From NCBI GenBank assembly GCA_947683425.1, contig CANTUQ010000077.1:248001-312000 (forward strand): a stretch of DNA of 64,000 nt, read 5' to 3'. The translations under genes were made by a program, and so were the position numbers. The stretch comes from Excoecaria cochinchinensis (taxonomy: Eukaryota > Streptophyta > Magnoliopsida > Malpighiales > Euphorbiaceae). The notes under the pieces were generated by a model. It saw nothing but the letters and a program-made list of their open reading frames with translations, made no database searches and was not told where the DNA came from. Positions 13,421-25,810 of this stretch are shown piece by piece. Position 1 is the first letter of the stretch. Each line of letters starts with the position of its first letter.

Positions 13421-13648
13421 TAAACATAATGTCATACTTTCATATACATATTGCCTCTACTACTTTTATTTAGTTAGATATATAAAAACTTTAAGCACAT
13501 ATTTTACAAGCACACTTGTCAAAAATTTATCTCATTTACATAATCACCAGCTGTTTTCTTCGTCTCTTAATTACTTTAATCATCATATAACTTAATTGAA
13601 CTACATTCACATAATCCACACAACTCTTTAGATATGCTAGTTCAAGAT

Positions 13649-13732
<84 letters not shown>

Positions 13733-14277
13733 ATCATAACTAATTTTTACAATTAACACATCAATTGGATAAATTAACATCAATCCTAAAATTTGAAGAT
13801 AAAAAATCCTAAACTTCATAACACATAAAATTCAGAAAAACGAATTTGCATGAACACATACAAAAATCGATGCCAATCCTTCATATTCAGTTCAAATCAC
13901 CGAGATCCACATTCTGCCTCGATGGAGTCTTGCCGGTGATGACACTGCCACTGGCAAAATGAAGCTCGAGGCTTCAATAACCTCCGACCGGTGGTCACAC
14001 ACCCAAAAGCCATGCGGTTTAATCAGGATCTAAACCGAAAAGCTGGAGGTTCCTCAGCTCCGATTTCCTCGTCAACGATGAGTGGGGATGATCGGTGAGC
14101 ATAGGAAGATTCATCTCACCTTTAAGAATTTATCGATATGGTCCGTGTCTCCATCCGATGTTGGGGAATAGCTGACAAATGGAAAAATATCTTCGATTTG
14201 AGAGGAGAGTGAATCGCGAGGGAGAGAAACCGGTGGCAGAGCAAAAATGGTAGGGAAAAGGCTGGTGTTAATGGCCA
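13421..14277. other. Decayed LTR-like interval with a (TA)n run
   Basis: The interval starts at the right flank of the solo LTR and contains about 70 bp of TA repeat at 13651-13724. From 13880 to 14277 the composition changes to a more GC-rich, leader-like sequence resembling the promoter side of a minus-strand LTR. It ends where a new LTR begins at 14278. No gene is recognised. Confidence 0.35.
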
Positions 14278-15173
14278 TGTAATGCCCCATACCCGCAATT
14301 AGTACAGATATAGGGTGTCACGACACTATTGTCTAATCGATGCTTATGACAAATGCGGTAAAATTTTTTTTTTCTTTTCTTATAAAATCATTTATCCTTT
14401 TATACTCTTATGTCACAAACACATGTCATTAACAATCTCATTCAATTCAGTTCAAACATTTTATTTAACTTATCATGTCACTTAATCATAATCTATAACA
14501 TTTAACTTGTCCATATTACATAGTACATAATCAATACCAAACTTTTACATATACATGCCACTAATACTATTCATTTGATAAATTTTTGACAGCATAACAG
14601 CCGCCACTTGACTAACCCAAAACCTGCAATTCAAACAATCACAACCCAACTCAGGGGCACAGCATTTATAACTTATTACATATTTAAGTCTAATCCATAT
14701 AACTAATCCAACACATATAAACCAATCCAATACAATAACATTTATCATATCATGTAACTATTTCACTAACATATAACGTTTACATATACATGTATCTCTT
14801 TTATAACATAGACTATTTATACACATTCTACTAATAATAACCATACTATTCTTGATGTTAATCTGACGGTCCAGTTCGATCTCAAAGTCAATGGTTTGCC
14901 TGCTCCACAAACGCTCGACTTGGTACCTACACGCAGTCAAACAAACTACATGCTGAGCATTAAATATGCTTAGTGGTGATTACGAATCTAATAATTTTCA
15001 ATTCCAGTTTATGCACACACATGCATAAAATACACTATACTTAACAAATTTCTTATTTTCAGTTAACACACTCACTAACATTTTACTTAGTGCCATTTTA
15101 CACTATAGTCTTTTATTTGCCCTCATTATTGGCAAATTACAATTTGATCCATAATGGTTCAATACTTATCGAG
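14278..15173 (-). repeat. Minus-strand Tekay-type LTR fragment
   Basis: It begins TGTAATGCCCCATACC and shares blocks in the same order with 361-1000: ACTATTCATTTGATAAA...GACAGCATAACAGC, AAACCTGCAA, GGGCACA, and GGTACCTACACGCAG...TGCTGAGCAT...TTAGTGGTGATTAC. It is cut at 15173 by the insertion of the next LTR. Confidence 0.6.
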
Positions 15174-15789
15174 TGTAACATCCCAAATTAGGGCCTAGTT
15201 GGAATTTGATTAATAATTGGATAATTAAGGGTATTTTAGTAATTGTGCATGTGTGAACTAAGGACTAAATTGAATGAAATTTAAGGTATTAAATGAAAGA
15301 ATTTTTGTTAGTGAGAATTTGGTAATTGATAAGGACTTATAAGAGATTTGCCAAGGATCATATGGTAAAGTTATGGAAATTGACTAAGAGGTCCAATAGG
15401 AGCATTACATGTGGATTGGTAGATGAGAGCATTAAAGAGGATTTGAAAGAAAGAGAGAGGGAAGGCAGAACTTGTTTGCTTTCCGTGGAAGCTTGTTCCT
15501 CTTCCTGCTCTTGTCGCTCCTCCCTCTTTCTCTTCTTCTCTTCTTTTTCTACTCTCTAGTTTTCTTTGCATGTGTTGATCATTAAGCTTGAGCTGGATTT
15601 TTGAGATCAAGAACAGTTCCAAAAGGTAAGTGGTTGGGTTTATTATGAGTTGCTTCTTCTTCTTCTTCTTCTTCTTCTTCCATTCGGATTTGATTTGGGT
15701 TATGGTATTGATTGCATGGGTTAATTGAGTATTTGTTTTGGGTTGGATTTATGCAAGGATCTGAAGAGAGAAGGAAGAGTAAGGGTAAG
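15174..15789 (+). repeat. 5' part of a plus-strand LTR, cut by the old Tat element
   Basis: TGTAACATCCC is a typical Tekay LTR start. The leader contains a CT-rich tract and a donor-like AAAGGTAAGTGG at about 15622-15633. The sequence stops at GTAAG (15785-15789), immediately before the old Tat LTR, and that pentamer should recur on the far side of the element beyond the window. Confidence 0.6.
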
Positions 15790-17021
15790 TGTGACGTGCG
15801 TCGAACCTAGCAAAGGCCCTCTTTGAACCCGCTTTTAGGATTCAAGGGATTGGTTCGCGTCCTTTTGATCTTGGATGCCATGAGACATTTTGGATGCCTC
15901 CTTCCCAATAGAACATTGGGAAGGGTCATCTAGTCTCACGACGCCTTTAGGCACCTTTGAGGTATTTTGGAGTCACCACCCAATTTACAAGAAATTGGGA
16001 AAGGTCTCTAACCTCTTATTGGTCTAAACCAGAGATTAGTGTTCGGAACTTCACTCTTATTTATGTTTTGGTTAATTATAAATGAGTTTTTAACTTCCTA
16101 AAATTCTATCTCTTCTCTCACATGATTGACGCATTTAAATAAAAGCGCATTGTAACCATTTAAAAGGAATAAAGGAAAGCAATAAAGAAAGCGAGAAAGC
16201 GATAAATAAAGCAATAAAGGAAAGCGATAAACACGCCAAGCACGCAATTACAAGAGAAATTGGGGCAGAATACAACTCCAAATGAAAATTAAATAATATT
16301 GCCCCAAAATTAATTACAAGGGTCCGAAATATATGAACATGAATTTAAACAAACAAACAAAATCAAACGCAAGAGAAACATACATAAATAGGGATATTCG
16401 TTTAGTTTAGAAACATTGGTTCCTTTACTCTTATTTAAAAGAGGGATCGAAAAGTTGTTATTTATTGCTTTGAAAACCGAGATGAGTGATCCCATTTCGG
16501 AGAAAATTCAACTCTTCGTTTCATTGTGACATTTCACATTCCTTGGCTAAAATGAGGGACATTGGTCCCAATTTTATTAAAAAGAATCCTGACTTAGTTA
16601 TAAAATATTTTCAGTGACTTTTTATCTCACGCGCGCATGAACAAAATATTTATTTACAAACAGACACAACACAAAGGAGGGGAATAGGAAGGATCTCACC
16701 AAACGATGCGGTCTCCTGCGCGTAGTGACCCCTCCGCGTGGTCAAGAGAACGCTCACATAATGCAAGTTCACATTTAAATTCCCAAATAAAAAATGACAT
16801 TAAAAATATTAGTAATAATTCGAAAAATTAACCAAATAAATATAAAGCTGGAGGACATGCAAAAATAATTAGCAAATGTGTATGAGATAAAATAGGTTAA
16901 ATTAGACATGTCAATTTAATATGTAGACAATTTACATGTGACGGAAAATTAAAAATCAGGCATGCAAAAAAACATAAAAACAATAATAGAAATAATGACA
17001 AAATAATGACAATAGCAAAAA

Positions 17022-17024
17022 TAA

Positions 17025-17074
<50 letters not shown>

Positions 17075-17293
17075 CAGTAGCATAATAGCAATAATAATAA
17101 TAATGACAATAACAATAATAATAACAATAACACAAGCAAAAATCATAATAATAATATTAATAAAATAAGATAAGCATGAAATAATAATACTAACAATAAA
17201 TAAATAAGATAACAATAATGACAATAATATATCATAGTAATAATAATAATAATAATAATAATACAACCATGTAATGATGATGATGATGATGAA

Positions 17294-17348
<55 letters not shown>

Positions 17349-17437
17349 TAAAATAATAGTAATACAACATAATAGTAACCATGATGACATAAACTAAATA
17401 TAAGCTAATAATACCAACAATAATACCCACACCAACA

Positions 17438-17512
<75 letters not shown>

Positions 17513-17529
17513 GGGGAGTAATAATAGTG

Positions 17530-17602
<73 letters not shown>
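17022..17602. repeat. (AAT)n microsatellite cluster in the old Tat LTR
   Basis: Several long AAT/ATA runs are separated by short unique pieces, with an ATG run near 17276-17291. The poly-I/L/Y frames predicted here are artefacts of the triplet repeat. Confidence 0.95.
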
Positions 17603-17605
<3 letters not shown>

Positions 17606-18335
17606 GGAGGAAGAAGATTGCCGATTACAATAAAATAATGAAAATAGTAGTAATAGCAACAGTAACAAGAAAATAACAATAACAATCCAATCAAAACCCA
17701 AAAAATATACCAACAGCAACCACAAAATTAAAAATGCTAGAAATAGATGCTACACAGGATAATAATAACAAAAGGATGATAATATTAAAAACAACAAATA
17801 ATAAAAAAAAATAAATGAAAACGTGTCCAAGAATGTTTACCCTCAGAATTTATAGATCGAAAAAACGGTGTCTTGATCCGTGCACTTCTCGATTTTTGCG
17901 ATAATAAACACAAAAAATTTGAAAAAAATCTAAGTTTTAAACAAATAAAAATTTGAGAAAATAATTTTGATGTAAAGATCAAGTCAAGGAAATTAATTTT
18001 TCTTGCTCAAACTAAACTGAGAGTGAAAATTTTTAAAGAGGAAAGAAGAAAAGAAAAATAGATCTTGAAAACCTTTTATTGAAATTTTTGTCAAAAATTT
18101 TCGGCTGCTTCTTTTTAGCTTGAGAGAAAACCTTATATGTTTTTCCTTTGAGAAGTGCAGCCCCCCAGGAAAATGAAAGCAAGTCCCATTTTATTTCCTG
18201 TGACGTCCCAAAATGGAAAATGGACAAAAAACCTTTTAATTCTCTTTGTTCAAAAATAACATAAACACATTAAAAAAGTGAAAAAATCAGTCAGAATTTT
18301 GACTAAACAGGGAAAAGCACACAGAAGACACGGCA

Positions 18336-18465
18336 TGGAGGCCGCATGTGGGAAGCCCCCACATGCGGCCATCCCACATGTGGGAAGCTCCCACATGCGG
18401 CCTCATGTGGAAATTCACATGTGGCCGCATGTGGGAAGCCCCCACATGTGGCCACTAAAGGCCAC
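18336..18465. repeat. Imperfect palindromes in the old Tat LTR
   Basis: GCCGCATGTGGGAAGC is followed by CCCCACATGCGGC, and variants of this inverted pair occur about four times in 130 bp. They could form strong hairpins in RNA or single-stranded DNA. Confidence 0.75.
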
Positions 18466-18775
18466 TGAAACCTCAATTTCACATTTTAATTCTTTCATGT
18501 TTTTTGTTTTGTTTTGCCCTTTTTTTTTTCGTAAATCTAATTTTTTTAATTCATTAAATTTTTAATTAATTACTCTTAATTCCCTTTTTAAATATAAATA
18601 TATTTTTTAATCAAAATTTTGATATATATAGAAAGTAACACTTCCTAATTTTTTTTAGTTTAATTTTTTATAACAATAATTTATATATATATATATTTAT
18701 TTGTTTATTTTTTATTTATAAAAATAATGAGGGTCTCGACAAGAAAAATATCATTTTTGACACCTTTGCCTATAA

Positions 18776-18780
18776 GCCGG
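18776..18780. repeat. Target duplication GCCGG of the minus-strand Tekay element (left)
   Basis: It matches GCCGG at 37689-37693. Joining 18780 to 37694 restores a continuous old Tat LTR. Confidence 0.9.
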
Positions 18781-21119
18781 TGCCACACCCCAACCTATAC
18801 CATGGAGACTTCTCCTCATATCAGAGGTAGGAGTGTCACATCCCACTAGTACAAACAAGGAAAACATCCCATACAAAAACGATATGTCAGAGTTAAATAA
18901 AAACTTTAAAAGAAAGAAGCGCGATACAGAGCAAAATGAATACTTTTATTAATATTCAAAAAGAGGTCTTTACATCTTACATCAGTTTACAAACCAAAAA
19001 TACCAATAAACAAAAGTCCAAAGTACACTGTTTCGAAGGGCTAACAAAACGTTATATCTATTACAAAAGAAAGGAAAGCCTATACTACAAAACATCCGAT
19101 CTCTAGTTGCGTTGGCCATCCCGATGCGACACGCCCAGACCATGCGTACCAAAAACCTTCCACACCTGCACGGATAAACACCCGTGCTAAGCGAAATCGC
19201 TTAGTGGGGAAAACACAAATGCATAACCGCCACTCACAGTGATGACAACAGAAGGCACATGACAATGATACAATTATAGATATAAGCTCATACATGATCA
19301 GTTCAATTATTTATATTATCATTCAATGTTCTTGTACAAAGATACACTAACACCTGCTTAATCATAAAGAGTGGATAACGAGTACACATAGATACTTGAG
19401 AGTATCAATATCATATTATGGACACATAGATACTCGAAGGTATCGAGTCATTCTTTTTATTTTGCTTCCAAATTGTTTTCACATAGAATCTTAAGAAAGA
19501 TTCAAACAGAAGGATCGTGAGGATCCGATCGGGGGACCTGATCAGGGTCCAAAATCGTACACATAGCTGCAGCAACACATAACTCTATTAGGCATGCCTA
19601 ACTATCCACTTTCCGACATTAGCAGGTTATACGAAATCTTGTCAAATTAACATACATATTATTCATTTAAATAGGTATTCAAGGCTTTAAATCAAAGAGT
19701 ACATGCAAAAGAAATCAAGTCATTAAGCAAAAAGGAGAAGAAATCAAATTTGGAAGTCACGTCTGTCGCGCTCGCGACAGAAGCCAAGCTACACCTCCCC
19801 GCCTCGTCTCGCGATCGCGAGTGATCTCATGCTCGCGAGAGGACGTAGGTGCTGCTCTTCTGTCGCGCTCGCGAGGATTGTCGCGCTCGCGACAGAAGAG
19901 AGCCTTGCATATGTTCGAAGTTCGAGCACTCTGTAGCGCTCGCGACAGTTGTCGCGCTCGCGACAGAGAGCTCCTTCGAGTTCCTTGGCGTGACATCTCT
20001 CGCGCCGGCGCGAGGGTTAAAACCTTCGCACTCTGTCGCGCTCGCGACAGTGTCGCGATCGCGACAGACACGGGTTTTTCAGCTCTTACGCCCAAAATCT
20101 GCAGAATTCACACAAAATTCACATCCAAACTTCAAAAATTGATTCTAAACCTCAAAATTGAGCAACACAAGCCTCAACAACTCATCATATAATTAAAAAC
20201 CCAGCTTTATCACTATTTATCTTAATTAAATCAAGCCAAATACATGCTCAATTCCAAGAAATCCCAAAACAGCAACTTTAACACTAATTGCAACTATTCA
20301 CATGATTCCCTGCAAATCCTTCAACAATATTCATTCTCTCACATCACATATCACACTCATTCCAATTCAAGCTATAATAACACAACTCATAATCCCAATC
20401 AAAACAAAATCACAATTATCAAACTCAAATCACAAATATACATAAAAAGACAAACGTTCCCAAACCTTCTTTCCTTAGCTCCTATTCACGAGCTCCGCTC
20501 TCGCTAGCGATTTCTTTCCCTTTATCCGGTCTTGGAGCCTCCTCTGAACCACAAACCCACAATAGCCAAGATCAATTCTAAAGCAATCCATATATAAACA
20601 TATATATAACCTAAACCTAGAGAAGAGGAAGAAGAAGAAATCAAGGCATCCATAACCCCTACTCACCTTTGAGCTTCAAAATTACTATCCAAACAACTCT
20701 AATTACTCAAATAAAGAAGAGGGAGCAAGATTGTGCAAAGAAAAAGGAAGAACAAAGAAAGAAGAAGAAGAAGTGAAGAAAGTGGCGTGGAGAAGAGAGG
20801 GAGAACGGAAATCAAAAGGGAATGGCTGCCTTCTCTCTCTCTCACCAAACTCATTAAATGTTAACCTATCCATATGCCACATGTCACTCTCTCCAAAAGA
20901 CACTTGCCCTATATCACACCCTACTCCCATACATTACTATGCACAATAATCCATCTCTTGCTCATACCTTACTTCTATACACCCACCTATACACTAGCCT
21001 AATTCCTCTTCTCAAACTAATACACATAAATTAAATAAATAATCCAATATAACACATACAAATACACACATACAGACACGGACAGGCTCAAACTACTGGG
21101 GTGGTTTTGGGGTGTTACA
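18781..21119 (-). repeat. 3' LTR of the minus-strand Tekay element
   Basis: It is 2339 bp, TG...CA in both orientations. It differs from the 5' LTR by scattered substitutions, by lacking an 18-bp piece present at about 25857-25874, and by having extra palindromic units at 19930-20060. Small antisense frames inside it are not genes. Confidence 0.93.
19762..20071. repeat. CpG palindrome array (TGTCGCGCTCGCGACA), 3' LTR copy
   Basis: At least seven near-perfect palindromic units of the types TGTCGCGCTCGCGACA, CTCGCGATCGCGAG and CTCGCGCCGGCGCGAG lie in about 310 bp of otherwise AT-rich LTR. Confidence 0.9.
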
Positions 21120-22785
21120 ATACTCCCCCACTTAACAGAATTTCGTCCTCGAAATTCTGTCCTGCTTCAAACAACTGAGGGTATTGTAGTCTCATAGCTT
21201 TCTCTGGTTCCCATGTAGCTTCTTCAATACCGTGATGTTGCCATAAGACCTTGACCAACGGTATCTGTTTATTCCAGAGCTGTCTGATTTCCTTTTCCAA
21301 AATCCTTTTCGGTTCTTCATCAAAAGAAAAGTCTGGCTGAATCCGAACATCTTGCACTGGTAACACATGCGAAGGATCTGACCGATATCTCCGAAGCATA
21401 GATACATGAAAAACATCATGTAGTCTAGCTAACTCCATAGGCAAAGCCAACTGATACGCTACTGGACCTACTTTTCTTAGGATCTCATATGGTCCAATAA
21501 AGCGTGGACTTAATTTGCCTTCCTTTCCAGAACGGAGAACCTTTCGCCACGGTGACACTTTCAAGAAAACCTTATCACCCACTTCATACCAAATATCTCT
21601 GCGCTTCAGGTTAGCATAAGAACGCTGTCGATCCTTAGCTGCTTTCAAGTTCTGTTGCACAACCCTTACTTTCTGTTCGGTATCCCGCACTATATCCGGA
21701 CCTATCATAGCCTTTTCTGACAGTTCAGTCCAACATATTGGTGTTCTACATTTCCGTCCATACAATGCTTCGTAAGGGGCCATACCAATGCTCACTTGAT
21801 AGCTGTTATTATACGCGAATTCCATCAAAGACACATACCGATCCCAGCTTCCTGAGAACTCTAAAGTACAACCCCGGAGCATATCTTCCAAAACCTGAAT
21901 AACCCTTTCTGATTGACCATCGGTCTGCGGATGAAAAGCAGTGCTGAAATTTAACCGAGTTCCCAAAGCCGCTTGAAGCGCTTTCCAAAACTTGGATGTA
22001 AAACGAGGATCTCGGTCTGATACAATGGATAACGGAATCCCATGCAATCGGACTATCTCATCCACATAAAGTTCTGCCAACTTATCCATAGAATAATCCA
22101 ATCGTACTGGCAGAAAATGCGCGGATTTTGACAATTGATCCACTATAATCCACACTGAATCATGCTTATGCTGAGTCATAGGCAGGCCAGATACAAAATC
22201 CATCGTGATGTCATCCCACTTCCATTGAGGAATGGGTAAGGGATGAAGCAATCTCGATGGCACTTGATGCTCGGTTTTCACTTGCTGAAAGGTGAGACAC
22301 CTAGAAACAAATTCTGTTATATCTCTTTTCATTCCTGGCCACCAATAAAATTGCTTCAAATCTTGATACATCTTGTCCCCACCAGGGTGCATAGTAAAAA
22401 CTGATGAGTGAGCTTCTTGCAACAGATTCTTCCTTAACTCACCCACATTAGGCACACATAATCGATTACCGTGTCTAAGCACTCCTTCACCATCTATCAA
22501 GTACTCAGTCCGCTTGCCCTCTTTCACTGCTTGATAAACACGCTGTAGCACATGGTCATCCAACTGGACCTTAGCAATCTCCGATTTCAAACTCGGCTTA
22601 ACTTTAAGTTGAGCAATTAAAGCACCTTCAGAATCAAACCTCCATCTGCCTCGGCTAGCTAGCAACGCAGATATAGACTTTCTACTGAGAGCATCAGCCA
22701 CTACATTAGCCTTACCCGGATGGTAGTCAATAATACAATCATAATCCTTGAATAACTCTAACCATCTCCGCTGTCTCAAATTCAA
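21115..22785 (-). pseudogene. Integrase and chromodomain part of the Tekay polyprotein (frame-shifted copy)
   Basis: The frame opens with the end of RNase H (MNLRQRRWLELFKDYDC, ADALSRKS) and continues into integrase. The N-terminal zinc-binding region is HSSVFTMH...CLTF, where the last cysteine of the usual CxxC is Phe; the plus-strand Tekay copy has CLTC. The catalytic core keeps the three acidic positions: Asp in TMDFVSG, Asp in SIVSDRDPRF, Glu in DGQSERVIQ. A chromodomain-like tail (QIPLVKVLWQHHG...ATWEPE) ends the protein. It overlaps the preceding frame because one A is missing near 22788 relative to the plus-strand copy. Integrase would insert the cDNA, and the chromodomain is thought to steer it to heterochromatin. 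The fusion needed for a polyprotein is lost. Confidence 0.9.
21120..21134 (-). other. Polypurine tract of the minus-strand Tekay element
   Basis: ATACTCCCCCACTTA on the plus strand is a purine-rich tract on the coding strand, directly next to the 3' LTR. It primes plus-strand DNA synthesis. Confidence 0.75.
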
Positions 22786-24389
22786 CTCTTCTGAGTTAAC
22801 AAATACTTGAGACTCTTATGATCGGTAAAAATCTTGCACGTCTCCCCATACAAGTAGTGCCGCCATACTTTAAGCGCAAACACTACCGCTGTTAACTCCA
22901 AATCGTGAGTCGGGTAGTTCCGCTCATGAGGCTTCAACTGTCTTGATGCATAAGCTATCACTTTATTCCCTTGCATCAGAACACAACCTAAGCCAATTCC
23001 AAAAGCATCACTGTACATAGTGTACTCTTTACCCGAAACCGGTTGTGTGAGCACAGGAGCTTTAACCAACAACTCTTTTAAACGATCAAAACTGGCTTGA
23101 CACTTCTCAGTCCATACAAACTTAACATCCTTCCGAAGTAGCTTGGTTAAAGGAGAGGCTAATACTGAAAACCCCTGAACAAACCGTCGATAATACCCTG
23201 CTAAACCCAGAAAACTTCTCACTTCAGGTACATTTTTCTGAGGCATCCAATTTACAATTGCTTCAACCTTACTTGGATCAACACGTACACCCTCTGCTGA
23301 CACCACATGTCCAAGGAAAGCTACTTCATTCAACCAAAACTCACACTTACTGAGTTTCGCATACAATTGATGATCTCTTAACATCTGCAATACCAACCTA
23401 AGATGTTCCTTATGTTCCTTTTGGTCTCTGGAGTATACCAAAATGTCATCAATAAATACCACAACAAACTTGTCCAAATACGGTCGGAAAACTCGGTTCA
23501 TCAGATCCATAAAGGCTGCAGGCGCGTTGGTCAAACCAAAAGGCATCACTAGAAATTCGTAATGACCATAACGCGTCCAAAAAGCCGTCTTAGCCACATC
23601 CGCTTCTTTAACCCCCAACTGGTAGTAGCCTGATCTCAAGTCTATCTTAGAGAATACCCCAGCTCCTCTTAACTGATCAAAAAGGTCTTCAATCCTCGGC
23701 AGTGGATACTTATTCTTGATAGTCACTTTGTTAAGCTGTCGATAATCAATGCACATCCGAAGGGTTCCATCCTTCTTCTTAACAAACAGCACTGGAGCAC
23801 CCCATGGTGATACACTGGGCCGAATGAATCCTTTGTCTAACAACTCCTGCAATTGACTTTTCAATTCCTTCAATTCCACTGGGGCCATTCGGTAAGGAGC
23901 CTTAGAAATCGGAGCGGTACCTGGAACAATCTCTACTGACAATTCAACCTCTCTCTCGGGAGGTAATCCTGGTAGTTCCTCCGGAAAAACATCTACAAAA
24001 TCCCTTACAATAGGAATGTCTTGAATCTTAACTTGACCTCTCCGAGAATCCAAAACCACAGCCAAAAACGCTTTACATCCTTTCCTAATAAATCTTCTGG
24101 CTTTTATAGCTGATACCACATTATGCAAAGAACTGCTTCCAATTCCCTTCACAACAACAGGCATTTGATTTTTATCCTTCAAAACCATCACTTTCCTATG
24201 ACAATCCACCACCGCACGGTGCTTATCCAACCAATCCATCCCCAGAATAATATCAAACTCGTGGAACGGCAAGCAGATTAAATTCACAACAAACTCTGTA
24301 CCTTGAATCTTTAAGGGGCACTTCCGACACACCCGATTAACCAGAACACTCTGACCCAACGGACTAGATACACAAATCTCATATTCCAA
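22782..24389 (-). pseudogene. Reverse transcriptase and RNase H part of the Tekay polyprotein
   Basis: The frame resumes four codons after a TGA that ends the gag-protease frame, in the same phase. It shows the end of protease (DIILGMDWL), the RT entry (LDKGFIRPSVSPWGAPVLFV), the palm motif FIDDILVYS and the RNase H core (YSDAFGIGLGCVLMQ, TDHKSLKYLL). It stops at 22782 because of a one-base deletion compared with the plus-strand Tekay copy, in the Q-K-E/S region. Trp occurs in TAFWTRYGHYEF where the other copy has Arg. RT and RNase H would turn the RNA into DNA in the virus-like particle. This copy cannot make the full polyprotein. Confidence 0.92.
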
Positions 24390-24401
24390 CTTCTCCTCAC
24401 T

Positions 24402-25703
24402 TCACAATTTACCCCATAACTTATCAGAACATACATACGAATGGGTAGAGCCTGGGTCAATCAAAGCATAAACTTCAGAGTCAAGCAAAGAGAACTTACT
24501 GGCAATCACTTCGGGAGCATTCTGTTCCTCTAGGGCTTTCATAGCATAGGCCCTACCAGACGATGGCACAGGGAGATCTACTGATTCTGAGGGTTCTCTC
24601 TCTCGAGGCCGACCACCACGACCCCTTCCTCTACCCCTATTACGACTTCCTTGGGTTACATTAGATCCAGCTCGGCTCCCTTCCTGTTGTCCCAAAGGAT
24701 CTCCATACCGATTCGGATAATTCGCAAGTAAATGGTCTGTAGAACCACATCTAAAATAGCCTCCCGTTAACCATCGACACTCACCCCAATGTTGTTTGTT
24801 ACAATGAGTACATCGAGGAGTGCCATCTCCTCTACCTGAGCCCGCTCCCCTGGAAGAACCTTGTCTCCTCCCTCTAGGGGCCGGACTAGCTACAAACTCA
24901 TCAGCAAAGTTTCCTTGCGATTCCCTTGGTCTCTTGCCTGAAGAAGAGCCACCTCTAGCAGACTTCCTTCTTTGAGCTTTCTCTCTCAGAATATTCTCAG
25001 AACGCTCCACCCTCAAAGCTGCTTGAACTAACTGATAATACCTCACATTTGGAGCCGACATCAAAGAGATTAGCATCACCTTCAGAGACTCATTCAAGCC
25101 TGATTCAAAATGCTGACATCTGAACTCTTCTGTGAGAACCCTTGGAGGTGCATACTTACTAAGCTTGTTAAACTCATCTTCATATTCGGCCACATACATT
25201 GTTCTTTGCTTGAGAGTTAGAAACTGCGCCCACTTGGCATCCTTATATGCTTTCGTGACATACCGGTTCTGAAACTCACTCTCGAAAAATTCCCATGTAA
25301 TCGGTTCAGGAACCTGCGATTGACTAACTACCAATCTCCACCAATCATAAGCAGAACCTTGTAACAAGGACAATGCACACTCCACTTCCTGTTCTGGTGG
25401 ACATCTTATCTCCCTAAGAACTCTGGACGTCTTCTCTATCCACATTTCTGCCTTATTAGATTCATCTATCCCAGTACCAAAGAAATCCTCTGCACCATGC
25501 TTTCTTAACTTCTCAATAGGGGCACTTGGTGCTGTTACCCTTTCAAGTACCCTAGTCATACTTTGAAGCATTGCTTCCAACGGTCCAATAGGCACGTCAG
25601 GTCGCCCCCTAGGAGGTTGAGCCGGACAAGAAACTGAGGGATCCTGCTCTTGGGGATTCGCACTTTCCGCTGACCCCTCAAGCGATCCACGAGCAGACTC
25701 CAT
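24402..25703 (-). pseudogene. Gag and protease N-part of the Tekay polyprotein
   Basis: A 433-residue frame starts MESARGSLEGSAESAN. Residues of about 95-200 form the retrotransposon gag fold (ALLQGSAYDWWRLV, FLTLKQRTMYVAEYEDEFNKL). A basic RG-rich region follows. The zinc knuckle near residue 320 reads YFRCGSTDHLLANY, with Tyr replacing the first and last cysteines of CX2CX4HX4C; the plus-strand copy keeps both. The protease motif LIDPGSTHSYVC is close to the end, then TGA at 24402-24404 stops the frame inside the protease. Gag would form the particle and bind RNA. The lost cysteines and the stop mark this copy as non-functional. Confidence 0.92.
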
Positions 25704-25793
25704 AACTACAAAACATAAATGCAGTGCGCATCAGGCCAACACAACTCCCACAACTAACTAACACACTGAAACCCAGTAACATCTAAACCAATA

Positions 25794-25805
25794 GCTCTGA
25801 TACCA
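25794..25805 (-). other. Primer-binding site (initiator Met tRNA type), minus-strand Tekay
   Basis: Read on the minus strand this is TGGTATCAGAGC, the standard site complementary to the 3' end of tRNA-iMet, a few bases inside the 5' LTR. Confidence 0.92.
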
Positions 25806-25810
25806 CCTAA

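Larger units (their letters stand above)
15790..18780 (-). repeat. 3' LTR of the old Tat element, main part
   Basis: It starts TGTGACGTGCGTCGAACC, matching the start of the 5' LTR at 62274 (TGTGACATGCGTTGAACC). It is broken after GCCGG (18776-18780) by the minus-strand Tekay element and resumes at 37694. The joined LTR is about 3.05 kb. It contains long ATA microsatellites, which also occur in the 62274 copy. Confidence 0.85.

Noticed and set aside
16897..17725. Several minus-strand frames of 80-183 residues made of I, L, Y and S
   Set aside because: They are translations of AAT/ATA triplet repeats and have no non-repeat core.
19757..20192. ORFs of 97-123 residues on both strands of the Tekay LTR
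   Set aside because: They arise from the CpG palindrome array, which has few stop codons in any frame; the other LTR has different versions.
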